From a bacterium (lineage in GTDB: Bacteria; Bacillota; Clostridia; Oscillospirales; Acutalibacteraceae): DNA of 20,915 bases. The DNA lies in the NCBI GenBank assembly GCA_020625635.1, contig JAHLBL010000010.1:1-20915 (forward strand). The letters run 5' to 3'. The notes under the pieces were generated by a model, which did not search any database, was not told the DNA's origin, and was given only the letters and a program-made list of their open reading frames with translations. The translations under genes and the position numbers were made by a program. Below are positions 7,356 to 13,751 of the stretch, one piece after another. Position 1 is the stretch's first letter, and each line of letters starts with the position of its first letter.

Positions 7356-8576
7356 TTATTTATATCTGCCGACAATTACGCTGGAGTTCTGTCCGCCAAA
7401 GCCGAACGCGTTTGACATTGCGTAATCGATGTCTGCCTTTCTCGCTTCGTTCGCCACGAAGTCGATGTCAAAGCCCTCTATGGGGTTTTCAAGATTGATT
7501 GTCGGAGGAATGATTCCTGTTTCGATTGCCTTTATGCAGGCGATGACCTCAGTTACTCCGCCTGCGCCCATCATATGACCTGTAGCGCCCTTGGTGGAGC
7601 TTACAAGAGGAGTTTTGCCGCCGAATACCTCGGTGACGGAGTGGCACTCAACCTCGTCGCCCTTCGGTGTTGAGGTTCCGTGCGCGTTGATGTATCCGAT
7701 ATCCTCGGGCTTGAGACCTGCTTCCGCGAGAACCTGTTTCATACACGCGATTGCACCGCGTCCCTCGGGGTGAGGAGCGGTGACGTGATATGCGTCACAG
7801 GTGTTTCCGCAGGCGAGCAGCTCGCCGTAGATCTTCGCTCCGCGAGCCTTGGCGTGGGATTGAGTCTCGAGCACGAGAGCGCCGCCGCCTTCGCCGATAA
7901 CGAATCCGTCTCTTGACTCGTCAAACGGACGTGAAGCCTTCTGGGGCTCGTCGTTGTTGCGGGAGAGAGCCTTCGCGTTAGCGAGACTGTAAATGAAGAT
8001 GGGGCAGTGCGCAGACTCAGCGCCTACGGCGATCATAACGTCCGCCTTTCCAGCCTTCAGCAGCATAGCCGCCTGATTGATAGCGTCGCCGCCTGATGAG
8101 CAGGCAGTCGATACTGTGAAGCTCGGACCCTGAATATCGTGAGCGATCGCGATATTAGCAGCGGCGATATTGCCGAGAATCTTAGGTATAAAGCGAGGTC
8201 CTACCTTCTTGTGCGAAGCGCCCGTCAGCGCCTCCTGAGTAAAGGCAATTGTGGAGATGCCGCTCATGGCTGTGCCCATGATTATTCCCGTGCGCTCGGG
8301 CACGATCTCAACCTGTGACTGGGCGAGAGCCTCCTCGGCGGCGATGTAAGCGTACTGCATAAACGCGTCGGTCTTTCTTACGACGTCCTTCGGAAGATAG
8401 TCCGAGGGGTTGAAGTCCTTGACTTCGCCCGCGATCTGAACCGCGAGCTCGCTCGCGTCAAAGCTGCGGATTATGTCGATGCCGCTTTTGCCCTCAAGCA
8501 GATTGTTCCAATAGTTGTCAACGCCGATTCCGATCGGCGTTACCGCGCCCATTCCTGTGATGACGATTCTCTCCAT
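7356..8576 (-). CDS. fabF: Beta-ketoacyl-ACP synthase II (KAS II, FabF type)
   Basis: 406-residue thiolase-fold condensing enzyme. The family catalyses decarboxylative Claisen condensation of malonyl-ACP with an acyl-ACP primer. The catalytic triad is complete: C159 in VSTACSSGG, H299 in NAHGTSTPKGD and H334 in STKGATGHMMGAGG, with the gatekeeper phenylalanine region NAFGFGGQNSS near 389-398. Length is typical of FabF. It is first in the operon, with GGAGG at 8582-8586 and a strong promoter. Unlike normal fab clusters, no acpP, fabD, fabG or fabZ is adjacent; its neighbours are an acyl-CoA ligase, a LysR regulator and a thioesterase. It may therefore be an accessory ketosynthase with a dedicated acyl substrate rather than the housekeeping copy (inference). 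Confidence 0.9.
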   Translation of the reverse strand: MERIVITGMGAVTPIGIGVDNYWNNLLEGKSGIDIIRSFDASELAVQIAGEVKDFNPSDYLPKDVVRKTDAFMQYAYIAAEEALAQSQVEIVPERTGIIMGTAMSGISTIAFTQEALTGASHKKVGPRFIPKILGNIAAANIAIAHDIQGPSFTVSTACSSGGDAINQAAMLLKAGKADVMIAVGAESAHCPIFIYSLANAKALSRNNDEPQKASRPFDESRDGFVIGEGGGALVLETQSHAKARGAKIYGELLACGNTCDAYHVTAPHPEGRGAIACMKQVLAEAGLKPEDIGYINAHGTSTPKGDEVECHSVTEVFGGKTPLVSSTKGATGHMMGAGGVTEVIACIKAIETGIIPPTINLENPIEGFDIDFVANEARKADIDYAMSNAFGFGGQNSSVIVGRYK

Positions 8577-8603
8577 AATGACCTCCGATTAATTAATATT
8601 TAT

Positions 8604-8632
8604 TTGAAAATTGCATACTCTTATGCTATAAT
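8604..8632 (+). promoter_or_regulatory. Promoter of the lysR gene
   Basis: TTGAAA (8604-8609), 17 bases and TATAAT (8627-8632) with an extended -10 TGC. Its spacer is almost filled by the inverted repeat at 8613-8626. The predicted start near 8639 gives a leader of about 92 bases that runs through the opposing fabF promoter. Confidence 0.8.
8613..8626. promoter_or_regulatory. Perfect inverted repeat GCATA-N4-TATGC, candidate operator
   Basis: GCATA CTCT TATGC lies exactly between the -35 and -10 boxes of lysR and at about +3 to +16 of the fabF transcript. A protein bound here could block lysR and fabF together. TTATGC half-sites recur upstream of the thioesterase gene. Confidence 0.6.
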
Positions 8633-8635
8633 TGA

Positions 8636-8664
8636 ATTATAACAAATTGTTTTAATGAATTCAA
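8636..8664 (-). promoter_or_regulatory. Promoter of the fabF-acyl-CoA ligase operon
   Basis: On the minus strand TTGAAT (8659-8664), a 17-base spacer and TATAAT (8636-8641) with an extended -10 TG. Only three bases separate its -10 box from that of lysR, and TATAAT-TGA-ATTATA is itself an inverted repeat. RNA polymerase cannot occupy both promoters at once. Confidence 0.8.
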
Positions 8665-8674
8665 CCGATTATTA

Positions 8675-8700
8675 ATGCAAAAACGGCGGTTTTTACGCCG
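8675..8700. promoter_or_regulatory. Candidate LysR-type binding site upstream of the fabF promoter
   Basis: ATGCAAAAACGGC (8675-8687) is followed by an overlapping inverted repeat CGGCG-N7-CGCCG (8684-8700). The stretch matches the thioesterase-side site ATGCAAAAACCGC in 12 of 13 positions. It sits about 45-70 bases upstream of the predicted fabF start, where LysR activators usually bind, and in the lysR leader, allowing autoregulation. Confidence 0.5.
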
Positions 8701-8730
8701 ATTTGATTTACTTTGTGCATAGGAGGAGTT

Positions 8731-9645
8731 ATGGACCATATTCAGCTCAAGTGCTTTATTTCCGTAGCGCGTACGCTCAGCTTTTCGGAGGCGGCGCGGC
8801 GCAACTACGTAAGCCAGTCGACAGTCAGCCGATATATCCGCGACCTCGAGAAGGAGTTCGGCGTAAAGCTCTTTGAACGCACTCGCCGCGAGGTTATCCT
8901 CACCAATGAGGGAAAGCTGCTTTTGCCATACGCTCAGGATATCATCGACACGCTCAACAAGGCAACCTCCGTGGTAAGCCAGCTCAACAGCGGCAGCGGA
9001 GGACGGCTCAGGCTCGCCTATGACGCGACATCGGTTGAATATCCTACCCGCTGTCTGAAGAGCTTCACAAAGCTGTATCCGAATATCGCGATCGATATGG
9101 TGTGCCTTTCGGGTTCGGATATTTCCTCCGCAATCAACAGCTCGGAGCACGATTTTTTCTTTATGCTCCGCGATATGATTCCCGACAGCAACAACCTCAA
9201 CATTGAGGTCACCTCGAAGGACAAGCTCAGTCTGCTTGTGCCGAGCCGTTTCGAGACGGTCGGAAACGCCGTCAGCGGCACGGAGCTGAAGAACCAGAAG
9301 TTCATTCTGCTCTCCGAGGCTGAAAGCCCTATACTATATATGGAAATAATGGATATATTCCGCACTTTCCATTTTTCGCCCGACTCCGTCACGGAGTTTG
9401 ACGATGTGCGCTCGATTTATATGGCGGTCGAGGCGGGGATGGGCGTTTCTATTCTGCCCGCTCAGCTGATTGACGGCTTCAGCCGAAAAACGGTTAAAAA
9501 GCTCGAGTTCCGAGGAATAGAAACCGACCTTGTTTACGTTGCGGCGTGGAAAAAGGACAACTCCAATCCCGCGGCTCATCTGTTCCTTAATACAATAAAG
9601 GACAGAATTTCCGTAACCGATGAGGACGAGGAATACGTTTTATGA
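8731..9645 (+). CDS. LysR family transcriptional regulator
   Basis: 304-residue LTTR. The N-terminal winged helix-turn-helix is clear (residues about 1-60: FSEAARRNYVSQSTVSRYIRDLEKEFGVKLFERTRREV), with a linker helix next and a periplasmic-binding-protein-like effector domain from about residue 90 to 295. An open frame begins at 8713, but AGGAGGAG (8721-8728) positions the ATG at 8731. It is divergent from fabF through interlocked promoters and converges with the thioesterase gene, overlapping its end by 6 bp. LTTRs usually control the divergent neighbour, so it likely regulates the fabF operon and probably the thioesterase too, given the shared motif. The effector is unknown; an acyl-CoA or free acid handled by these enzymes would be the natural candidate (inference). 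Confidence 0.88.
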   Translation: MDHIQLKCFISVARTLSFSEAARRNYVSQSTVSRYIRDLEKEFGVKLFERTRREVILTNEGKLLLPYAQDIIDTLNKATSVVSQLNSGSGGRLRLAYDATSVEYPTRCLKSFTKLYPNIAIDMVCLSGSDISSAINSSEHDFFFMLRDMIPDSNNLNIEVTSKDKLSLLVPSRFETVGNAVSGTELKNQKFILLSEAESPILYMEIMDIFRTFHFSPDSVTEFDDVRSIYMAVEAGMGVSILPAQLIDGFSRKTVKKLEFRGIETDLVYVAAWKKDNSNPAAHLFLNTIKDRISVTDEDEEYVL

Positions 9646-10071
9646 TTGAGCCGCTGACTCCCTGAGCCTTTTGTCGCAGTCGGGAAAATCTCTTCTGAAT
9701 CCTATATACGGGGAATAAGTCTCGTCGCCGTTATCCTTGGCGAAGAAGTGGGAGCTTTTTCCCGTGTAGCAGAGCTCGCCGCTGTTGTCATTATGGATTT
9801 CGTACGCAAAGGTCATTTTTACGCCTTTGTATTCAATAAGCTTTACTGTTACGGTAAAAGCGTCGTCGAATCTGAGGTAGTTGATAAAGTTTTCCTCGGC
9901 GCTCAGCGCGGGAATGATACAGCCGTGTTTTTCCATTTCGCTGTAACTCATAATGTTTTCGTCGCACCAGCTCAGGCGCGCTTCCTCAACTATCCTGAGA
10001 TAATTTGAGTGATGAACAACGCCCATACGGTCGGTTTCGTAGTATTTAACCCTGCGTTTGTATTCAAACAT
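9640..10071 (-). CDS. Acyl-CoA/acyl-ACP thioesterase, hotdog fold (YbgC/FadM-like)
   Basis: 143-residue single hotdog-domain protein; such enzymes hydrolyse acyl-CoA or acyl-ACP thioesters in the cytosol. The 4-hydroxybenzoyl-CoA thioesterase signature YYETDRMGVVHHSNYLRIVEEAR is at residues 10-32, with D14 as the likely catalytic residue. Length is normal for the family. The frame extends 13 codons further upstream (to 10110), but those codons overlap the promoter -10 box; AGGAG lies 7 bases before the ATG at 10071 and is preferred. Its stop TAA (9640-9642) directly abuts the TGA of lysR (9643-9645) on the opposite strand, so the coding ends overlap and no terminator separates them. Chain-length preference is unknown. 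Shared regulatory motifs tie it to fabF and the acyl-CoA ligase. Confidence 0.83.
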   Translation of the reverse strand: MFEYKRRVKYYETDRMGVVHHSNYLRIVEEARLSWCDENIMSYSEMEKHGCIIPALSAEENFINYLRFDDAFTVTVKLIEYKGVKMTFAYEIHNDNSGELCYTGKSSHFFAKDNGDETYSPYIGFRRDFPDCDKRLRESAAQS

Positions 10072-10101
10072 ACTTACACTCCTCTCCTGTGTTATGACTG
10101 A

Positions 10102-10130
10102 ATTATACACCCTCGCGGCGGCTGTTACAA
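10102..10130 (-). promoter_or_regulatory. Promoter of the thioesterase gene
   Basis: Minus-strand TTGTAA (10125-10130), a 17-base spacer and TATAAT (10102-10107). The predicted start near 10095 gives a leader of about 24 bases containing the AGGAG site, which supports the ATG at 10071. Confidence 0.78.
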
Positions 10131-10143
10131 GATGCGCGGTAAT

Positions 10144-10188
10144 GCATAAATCGTTGATAATGAATAAGCTTATGCGGTTTTTGCATAA
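10144..10188. promoter_or_regulatory. Cluster of GCATAA/TTATGC half-sites including an LTTR-like box
   Basis: GCATAA at 10144-10149, TTATGC at 10170-10175 and GCATAA at 10183-10188. The last two form a perfect TTATGC-N7-GCATAA repeat containing ATGC-N7-GCAT and a T-N11-A core (10173-10185), the LysR-family pattern. The cluster lies roughly 50-95 bases upstream of the predicted thioesterase start. A further TTATGC (10234-10239) falls in the spacer of the thrS promoter and may be chance. Confidence 0.6.
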
Positions 10189-10225
10189 AAGAAGATTTTG
10201 ACTGAAAATAACGCTGTTTTTTGTG

Positions 10226-10254
10226 TTGACTTTTTATGCGGGCGGTGTTATACT
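10226..10254 (+). promoter_or_regulatory. Promoter of the thrS T-box transcript
   Basis: TTGACT (10226-10231), a 17-base spacer and TATACT (10249-10254) with an extended -10 TGT. The transcript should start near 10261. Confidence 0.82.
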
Positions 10255-10260
10255 GTTTTC

Positions 10261-10535
10261 AATATCTTAATCGGCTTTGATAAGGACACGATACGGAATC
10301 AGACCAACAAAGAGAGCGCGCGGTTGGTGCGAGCGCGCGGCGGTTTCTCCGTGTTACCACCTTTGAGCTCCGCGCAGGAAATGGCGCGGCGGATTGCTCC
10401 GTTAACGGCATAACGAGGGTTATCGGTAATCGCCGTGTTTATCGGCGTTTGCTCATCCGAATTTGGGTGGAACCGCGGTACTTAATAAGCTATCGCCCCA
10501 ATATTCCGTAAAGGAATATTGGGGCTTTTCTTTTT
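10261..10535 (+). ncRNA. Threonine T-box riboswitch leader
   Basis: An untranslated leader of about 275 nt upstream of thrS that would read the charging state of tRNA-Thr. The conserved T-box GGGTGGAACCGCGG is at 10465-10478. Its flanks can form the antiterminator with downstream sequence: TTGGG pairs with CCCAA and GCGGTA with TATCGC. This competes with the terminator stem. Stem I begins with AAGG-ACACG pairing with CGTGT and CCTT, leaving the candidate specifier ACC (10356-10358), a threonine codon. That agrees with the downstream gene. A GC-rich hairpin (CCGCGC/GCGCGG near 10370-10388) follows stem I. Uncharged tRNA-Thr should stabilise the antiterminator and allow thrS expression. Confidence 0.93.
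10495..10535 (+). terminator. T-box regulated terminator
   Basis: A perfect 13-bp stem GCCCCAATATTCC/GGAATATTGGGGC (10495-10507 and 10513-10525) with a GTAAA loop, followed by TTTTCTTTTT. Its 5' arm is the strand captured by the T-box antiterminator. Confidence 0.93.
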
Positions 10536-10559
10536 ATCAATTTATAAGGAGTAATGAAT

Positions 10560-12503
10560 ATGATCAATGTTGAACTTAAGGGCGGAGTCGTAAATCAGTA
10601 CGACGAGGGTATTTCGCCCGCTGAAATCGCAAAGGGAATAGGAATGGGACTTTACAAGTCCGTATGTGCCGCCAGAGTTGACGGCGTTGTTGTCGACCTG
10701 CGTACACCGCTTAACGGCGACTGCAAGGTTGAGCTGCTTACATTTGACGATGTCGACGGTAAAAAGGCTTTCTGGCATACTGCGTCTCACGTGCTTGCTC
10801 AGGCGGTAAAGCGCCTCTATCCTTCGGCTAAATGCGCTATCGGTCCCGCGGTAGATAACGGCTTCTACTACGACTTCGATGTTGAGAAGCCCTTCACACG
10901 CGAGGATCTCGACAAAATCACTACCGAAATGAAAAAAATTGTCAAGTCTAAAATCGAGGTTGAGAAGTTTGAGCTCGACCCTGACGAGGCTGTTAAGCTG
11001 CTTGAGGATATGAACGAGCCCTACAAGGTTGAGCTCTGCAAAGAGCACAGCGGCAAGGGCGAGAAAATCAGCTTCTATAAGCAGGACGATTTCACTGATC
11101 TCTGCGCAGGCCCTCACCTTATGGACGTCAGCGCAATCAAGGCTATCGCCCTCACAAACTGCACGGGCGCTTACTGGCGCGGCGACGCGAACAACGCTCA
11201 GCTCTGCCGCGTATACGGCGTAGCTTTCCCCAAGGCTTCTATGCTTGAGGAGCACCTCACAATGATGGAGGAGGCTAAAAAGCGCGACCACAACAAGCTC
11301 GGACGTGAGCTCGAGCTCTTCACAACAGTTGACTATATCGGTCAGGGACTTCCAATCATGCTCCCCAAGGGCGCGAGAGTTATTCAGCTTCTCCAGCGTT
11401 TCGTTGAGGACGAGGAACAGAAGAGGGGCTGGCTGCTCACAAAAACTCCCTTTATGGCTAAATCCGATCTTTACAAGATCAGCGGTCACTGGGATCACTA
11501 TCAGGACGGTATGTTCGTGCTCGGCGACCCCGAGAAGGACGACGAGGTTTACGCGCTTCGTCCTATGACTTGTCCGTTCCAGTATCAGGCTTACCTCAAC
11601 CGTCAGCGTTCCTACCGCGACCTGCCGCTCAGATATAACGAGACCTCGACGCTATTCCGTAACGAGGCTTCGGGCGAAATGCACGGTCTTATCCGCGTAC
11701 GTCAGTTCACGATCTCCGAGGGACACCTTATGTGTACTCCCGAGCAGCTCGAGGACGAGTTCCGCAGATGTCTTGAGCTCGCGATCTTTATGCTCAAAAC
11801 ACTGGGACTTTACGAGGACGTAAGCTACCGCTTCTCACAGTGGGATCCCGACGACAGAGAAAAGTACATGGGTACAGATGAGCAGTGGGACGAGGCTCAG
11901 TCCACAATGAAGAAAATTCTCGACAACCTCGAGATCCCGTATCAGATCGGTATCGGCGAGGCGGCGTTCTACGGTCCGAAGCTCGACATCCAGATTAAGA
12001 ATGTTTATGGCAAGGAAGATACTCTTATCACGATCCAGGTTGACCAGATGCTCGCTAAGCAGTTTGATATGGAGTACGTCGACAAGGACGGCAAAAAGAA
12101 GAACCCCTACATCATCCACCGCACATCTATCGGCTGCTACGAGCGTACACTCGCTCTGCTTATTGAAAAGTACGCGGGTGCGTTCCCGATGTGGCTCGCT
12201 CCCACACAGGTAAAGATTCTCCCGATTGCCGACCGCCATCAGGATAAGGCTTTCGAGCTCGCGAAAGCGCTTGAGGCTAAGGGAATCCGCGTAGAGGTTG
12301 ATGAAAGAAGCGAGAAAATCGGCTATAAAATCCGCGAGGCTCAGGTTCAGAAGATTCCTTATATGCTCGTTATCGGCGATAAGGATATCGAGAGCGGAAC
12401 AGTTTCCGTACGTCACCGCAAGGAGGGCGACCTCGGCGCTATGACGCTTGAGCAGTTCGTTGAAATGGCTGTTAAGGAAATAGAGACTAAGGAGATTAAG
12501 TAA
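10560..12503 (+). CDS. thrS: Threonyl-tRNA synthetase
   Basis: 647-residue class II aminoacyl-tRNA synthetase charging tRNA-Thr. Domains in order: N-terminal TGS (about 1-62); editing domain (about 65-230) with the Ser-editing motif H73-x3-H77 (HTASH) and C182-x3-H186 (CAGPH); catalytic core (about 245-535); anticodon-binding domain (about 548-645). The zinc ligands that select threonine are intact by motif: C338 in MTCPFQ, H389 in SEGHLM and H520 in IIHRTSIGCYER. Length matches bacterial ThrRS, so the editing function is kept. An ATG at 10554 is in frame, but AAGGAG (10546-10551) is 2 bases from it and 8 bases from the ATG at 10560, which I chose. Expression is controlled by the T-box leader upstream. 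The next gene starts 5 bases after the stop. Confidence 0.97.
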   Translation: MINVELKGGVVNQYDEGISPAEIAKGIGMGLYKSVCAARVDGVVVDLRTPLNGDCKVELLTFDDVDGKKAFWHTASHVLAQAVKRLYPSAKCAIGPAVDNGFYYDFDVEKPFTREDLDKITTEMKKIVKSKIEVEKFELDPDEAVKLLEDMNEPYKVELCKEHSGKGEKISFYKQDDFTDLCAGPHLMDVSAIKAIALTNCTGAYWRGDANNAQLCRVYGVAFPKASMLEEHLTMMEEAKKRDHNKLGRELELFTTVDYIGQGLPIMLPKGARVIQLLQRFVEDEEQKRGWLLTKTPFMAKSDLYKISGHWDHYQDGMFVLGDPEKDDEVYALRPMTCPFQYQAYLNRQRSYRDLPLRYNETSTLFRNEASGEMHGLIRVRQFTISEGHLMCTPEQLEDEFRRCLELAIFMLKTLGLYEDVSYRFSQWDPDDREKYMGTDEQWDEAQSTMKKILDNLEIPYQIGIGEAAFYGPKLDIQIKNVYGKEDTLITIQVDQMLAKQFDMEYVDKDGKKKNPYIIHRTSIGCYERTLALLIEKYAGAFPMWLAPTQVKILPIADRHQDKAFELAKALEAKGIRVEVDERSEKIGYKIREAQVQKIPYMLVIGDKDIESGTVSVRHRKEGDLGAMTLEQFVEMAVKEIETKEIK

Positions 12504-12508
12504 CCTGA

Positions 12509-13300
12509 ATGTATAACAATTCATACAAAGGTTTTAAAAGAAACAGGTTCTCCGTTGACCGACGCTCCCGCCGAAACCGCGGAGTGTCGGTCAGGGGACT
12601 GAAAATCGCGAGAATCATCGTTGCGGTTCTGCTCGTCGCGCTCATAGTTTCGACAGTGTTTGTGAGTATGAGCTTTTTCAACAACAGCTCCGCTCCCGCC
12701 GAGGAGCGTCAGAAGTCCGTGATTGCGGACGAGGAAGAGCAGAACAGCGAGCTGACTGTTCTTGTTAACAAAAACAATCCCCTTGATGAAAGCTACAAGC
12801 CTTCGCTCAGTAAGGTGGACGGCTTTTCGGTTAATACGCTGGCTGCGGACAGCCTCTCAAAGCTGCTCTCCGACGCACGCGCTCAGAATCTCAGCTTGAA
12901 TATTTCCTCGGCGTATATCTCCTATGAGGAGCAGGACAAGCTCTATAAGGAGAAGTACAGAGCCTACAGGACAAAGTACGGACTTTCCAGCGTAAAGGCT
13001 CAGGCTAAGGCGGAGTCCGTCGTGCCGCAGGCAGGGGAGAGCGAGGCTCAGACGGGACTGCTCGTAAAATTCTCCACTGAAGAAAAGGGCGGTCTGTACG
13101 GCAGCGCCGCGTATTCGTGGCTCGACGCCAACTGTGTAAATTACGGTTTTATCCTGCGTTATCCGTCCGATAAAGCCGACCAGACCTCCATGAAACCCGA
13201 CTATACAGTTTTTCGTTATGTTGGTAAAGAACACGCCGTTATGATGCGCGCGCTCAATATGTGTATGGAGGAATATTCGATTTATCTGAAATCGTCGTAG
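12509..13300 (+). CDS. Membrane-anchored VanY/M15B-like protein without zinc ligands (predicted pseudoenzyme)
   Basis: 263-residue protein with a basic cytoplasmic N-terminus, one membrane helix (about 33-55) and an extracytoplasmic domain resembling D-alanyl-D-alanine carboxypeptidases of the M15B/VanY family. Family landmarks are clear: ISSAYISYEEQ (131-142), GESEAQTGLLVKF (176-188), WLDANCVNYGFILRYP (204-219) and VFRYVGKEHA (234-243). Yet the metal and catalytic residues are missing: family SEHQTGLAVD is SEAQTGLLVK here (His to A180, Asp to K187), EPWHYRYVG has become DYTVFRYVG (Glu to D231, His to V234), and the substrate Arg of SAYRSY is I137. It may bind peptidoglycan without cleaving it (inference). 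It starts 5 bases after thrS; the only Shine-Dalgarno is AAGGAG inside thrS, 14 bases away, so translation is probably coupled. Confidence 0.8.
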   Translation: MYNNSYKGFKRNRFSVDRRSRRNRGVSVRGLKIARIIVAVLLVALIVSTVFVSMSFFNNSSAPAEERQKSVIADEEEQNSELTVLVNKNNPLDESYKPSLSKVDGFSVNTLAADSLSKLLSDARAQNLSLNISSAYISYEEQDKLYKEKYRAYRTKYGLSSVKAQAKAESVVPQAGESEAQTGLLVKFSTEEKGGLYGSAAYSWLDANCVNYGFILRYPSDKADQTSMKPDYTVFRYVGKEHAVMMRALNMCMEEYSIYLKSS

Positions 13301-13327
13301 AAAATCCGCACTTTTTTAAAAAAAGTC

Positions 13328-13356
13328 TTGCATTTTTAAAAAAGATGTTGTATAAT
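13328..13356 (+). promoter_or_regulatory. Promoter of rpmE
   Basis: TTGCAT (13328-13333), 17 bases and TATAAT (13351-13356), preceded by A- and T-tracts at 13311-13324 that resemble an UP element, as expected for a strongly expressed ribosomal protein gene. Confidence 0.78.
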
Positions 13357-13398
13357 TCTACTGTTATCTTGAATTATATGCCGAATGAGGTGAATGAA

Positions 13399-13599
13399 AT
13401 GAAAAATGGTATCCATCCGAACTACGAGCAGACAACAATCAGATGCGCATGCGGAAACGTCATCGAGACAGGTTCCACCAAGAAGGACATCCGCGTCGAA
13501 GTTTGTTCAAAATGTCACCCTTTCTTTACCGGTAAGCAGAAGTTAGTTGATACCGGCGGACGTGTTGACAGATTTAAAAAGCGCTTCAATATGGCGTAA
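13399..13599 (+). CDS. rpmE: 50S ribosomal protein L31 (bL31), zinc-binding form
   Basis: 66-residue ribosomal protein of the large subunit, located at the bridge between subunits. The sequence begins MKNGIHPNYEQTTIRCACGN and contains VCSKCHPFFTGKQK and the conserved end GGRVDRFKKRF. All four cysteines of the zinc-containing (C+) form are present: C16, C18, C36 and C39. Cells that also carry a C- paralogue often use zinc-regulated exchange; none is seen in this window. A longer reading frame opens at 13261, but the ATG at 13399 follows GAGGTG (13387-13392) by 6 bases and matches the family start exactly. It is monocistronic, with its own promoter and terminator. Confidence 0.97.
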   Translation: MKNGIHPNYEQTTIRCACGNVIETGSTKKDIRVEVCSKCHPFFTGKQKLVDTGGRVDRFKKRFNMA

Positions 13600-13612
13600 A
13601 TTAATGAAATGT

Positions 13613-13638
13613 AAGGCGGCTTCGTTGCCGCCTTTTTT
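13613..13638 (+). terminator. rpmE terminator
   Basis: AAGGCGGC (13613-13620), a TTCGTT loop and GCCGCCTT (13627-13634), ending in six T residues (13633-13638). It begins 13 bases after the stop codon. Confidence 0.92.
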
Positions 13639-13751
13639 CACTATATAGACAGGATTTTTTTATTCCGCTGTTTACGATTTTTCCGTTTTTGGCAAGTTCG
13701 GACAGGCGGGCAGAGCGCTCGTAGGCGCTTTTAATATGAACGGGGATTTTT

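Noticed and set aside
5744..7498. Two plus-strand open frames of 243 and 233 codons
   Set aside because: Both lie opposite the acyl-CoA ligase gene, whose ANL motifs are complete; neither has a Shine-Dalgarno site or a known domain.
8626..9150. 174-codon minus-strand frame covering the lysR promoter and start
   Set aside because: It would run antisense through the clear LysR helix-turn-helix and its ribosome binding site; nothing supports it as a gene.
10542..11498. 318-codon open frame on the minus strand
   Set aside because: Antisense to thrS, including its ribosome binding site; a shadow of the real gene.
12509..13300. Calling the VanY-like gene a pseudogene
   Set aside because: The frame is full length with an intact membrane anchor and conserved fold motifs; only the catalytic positions differ, which points to a pseudoenzyme rather than decay.
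13309..13325. Terminator after the VanY-like gene
   Set aside because: The T- and A-tracts can only form a weak A-T stem with no GC pairs; they fit better as an upstream element of the rpmE promoter.
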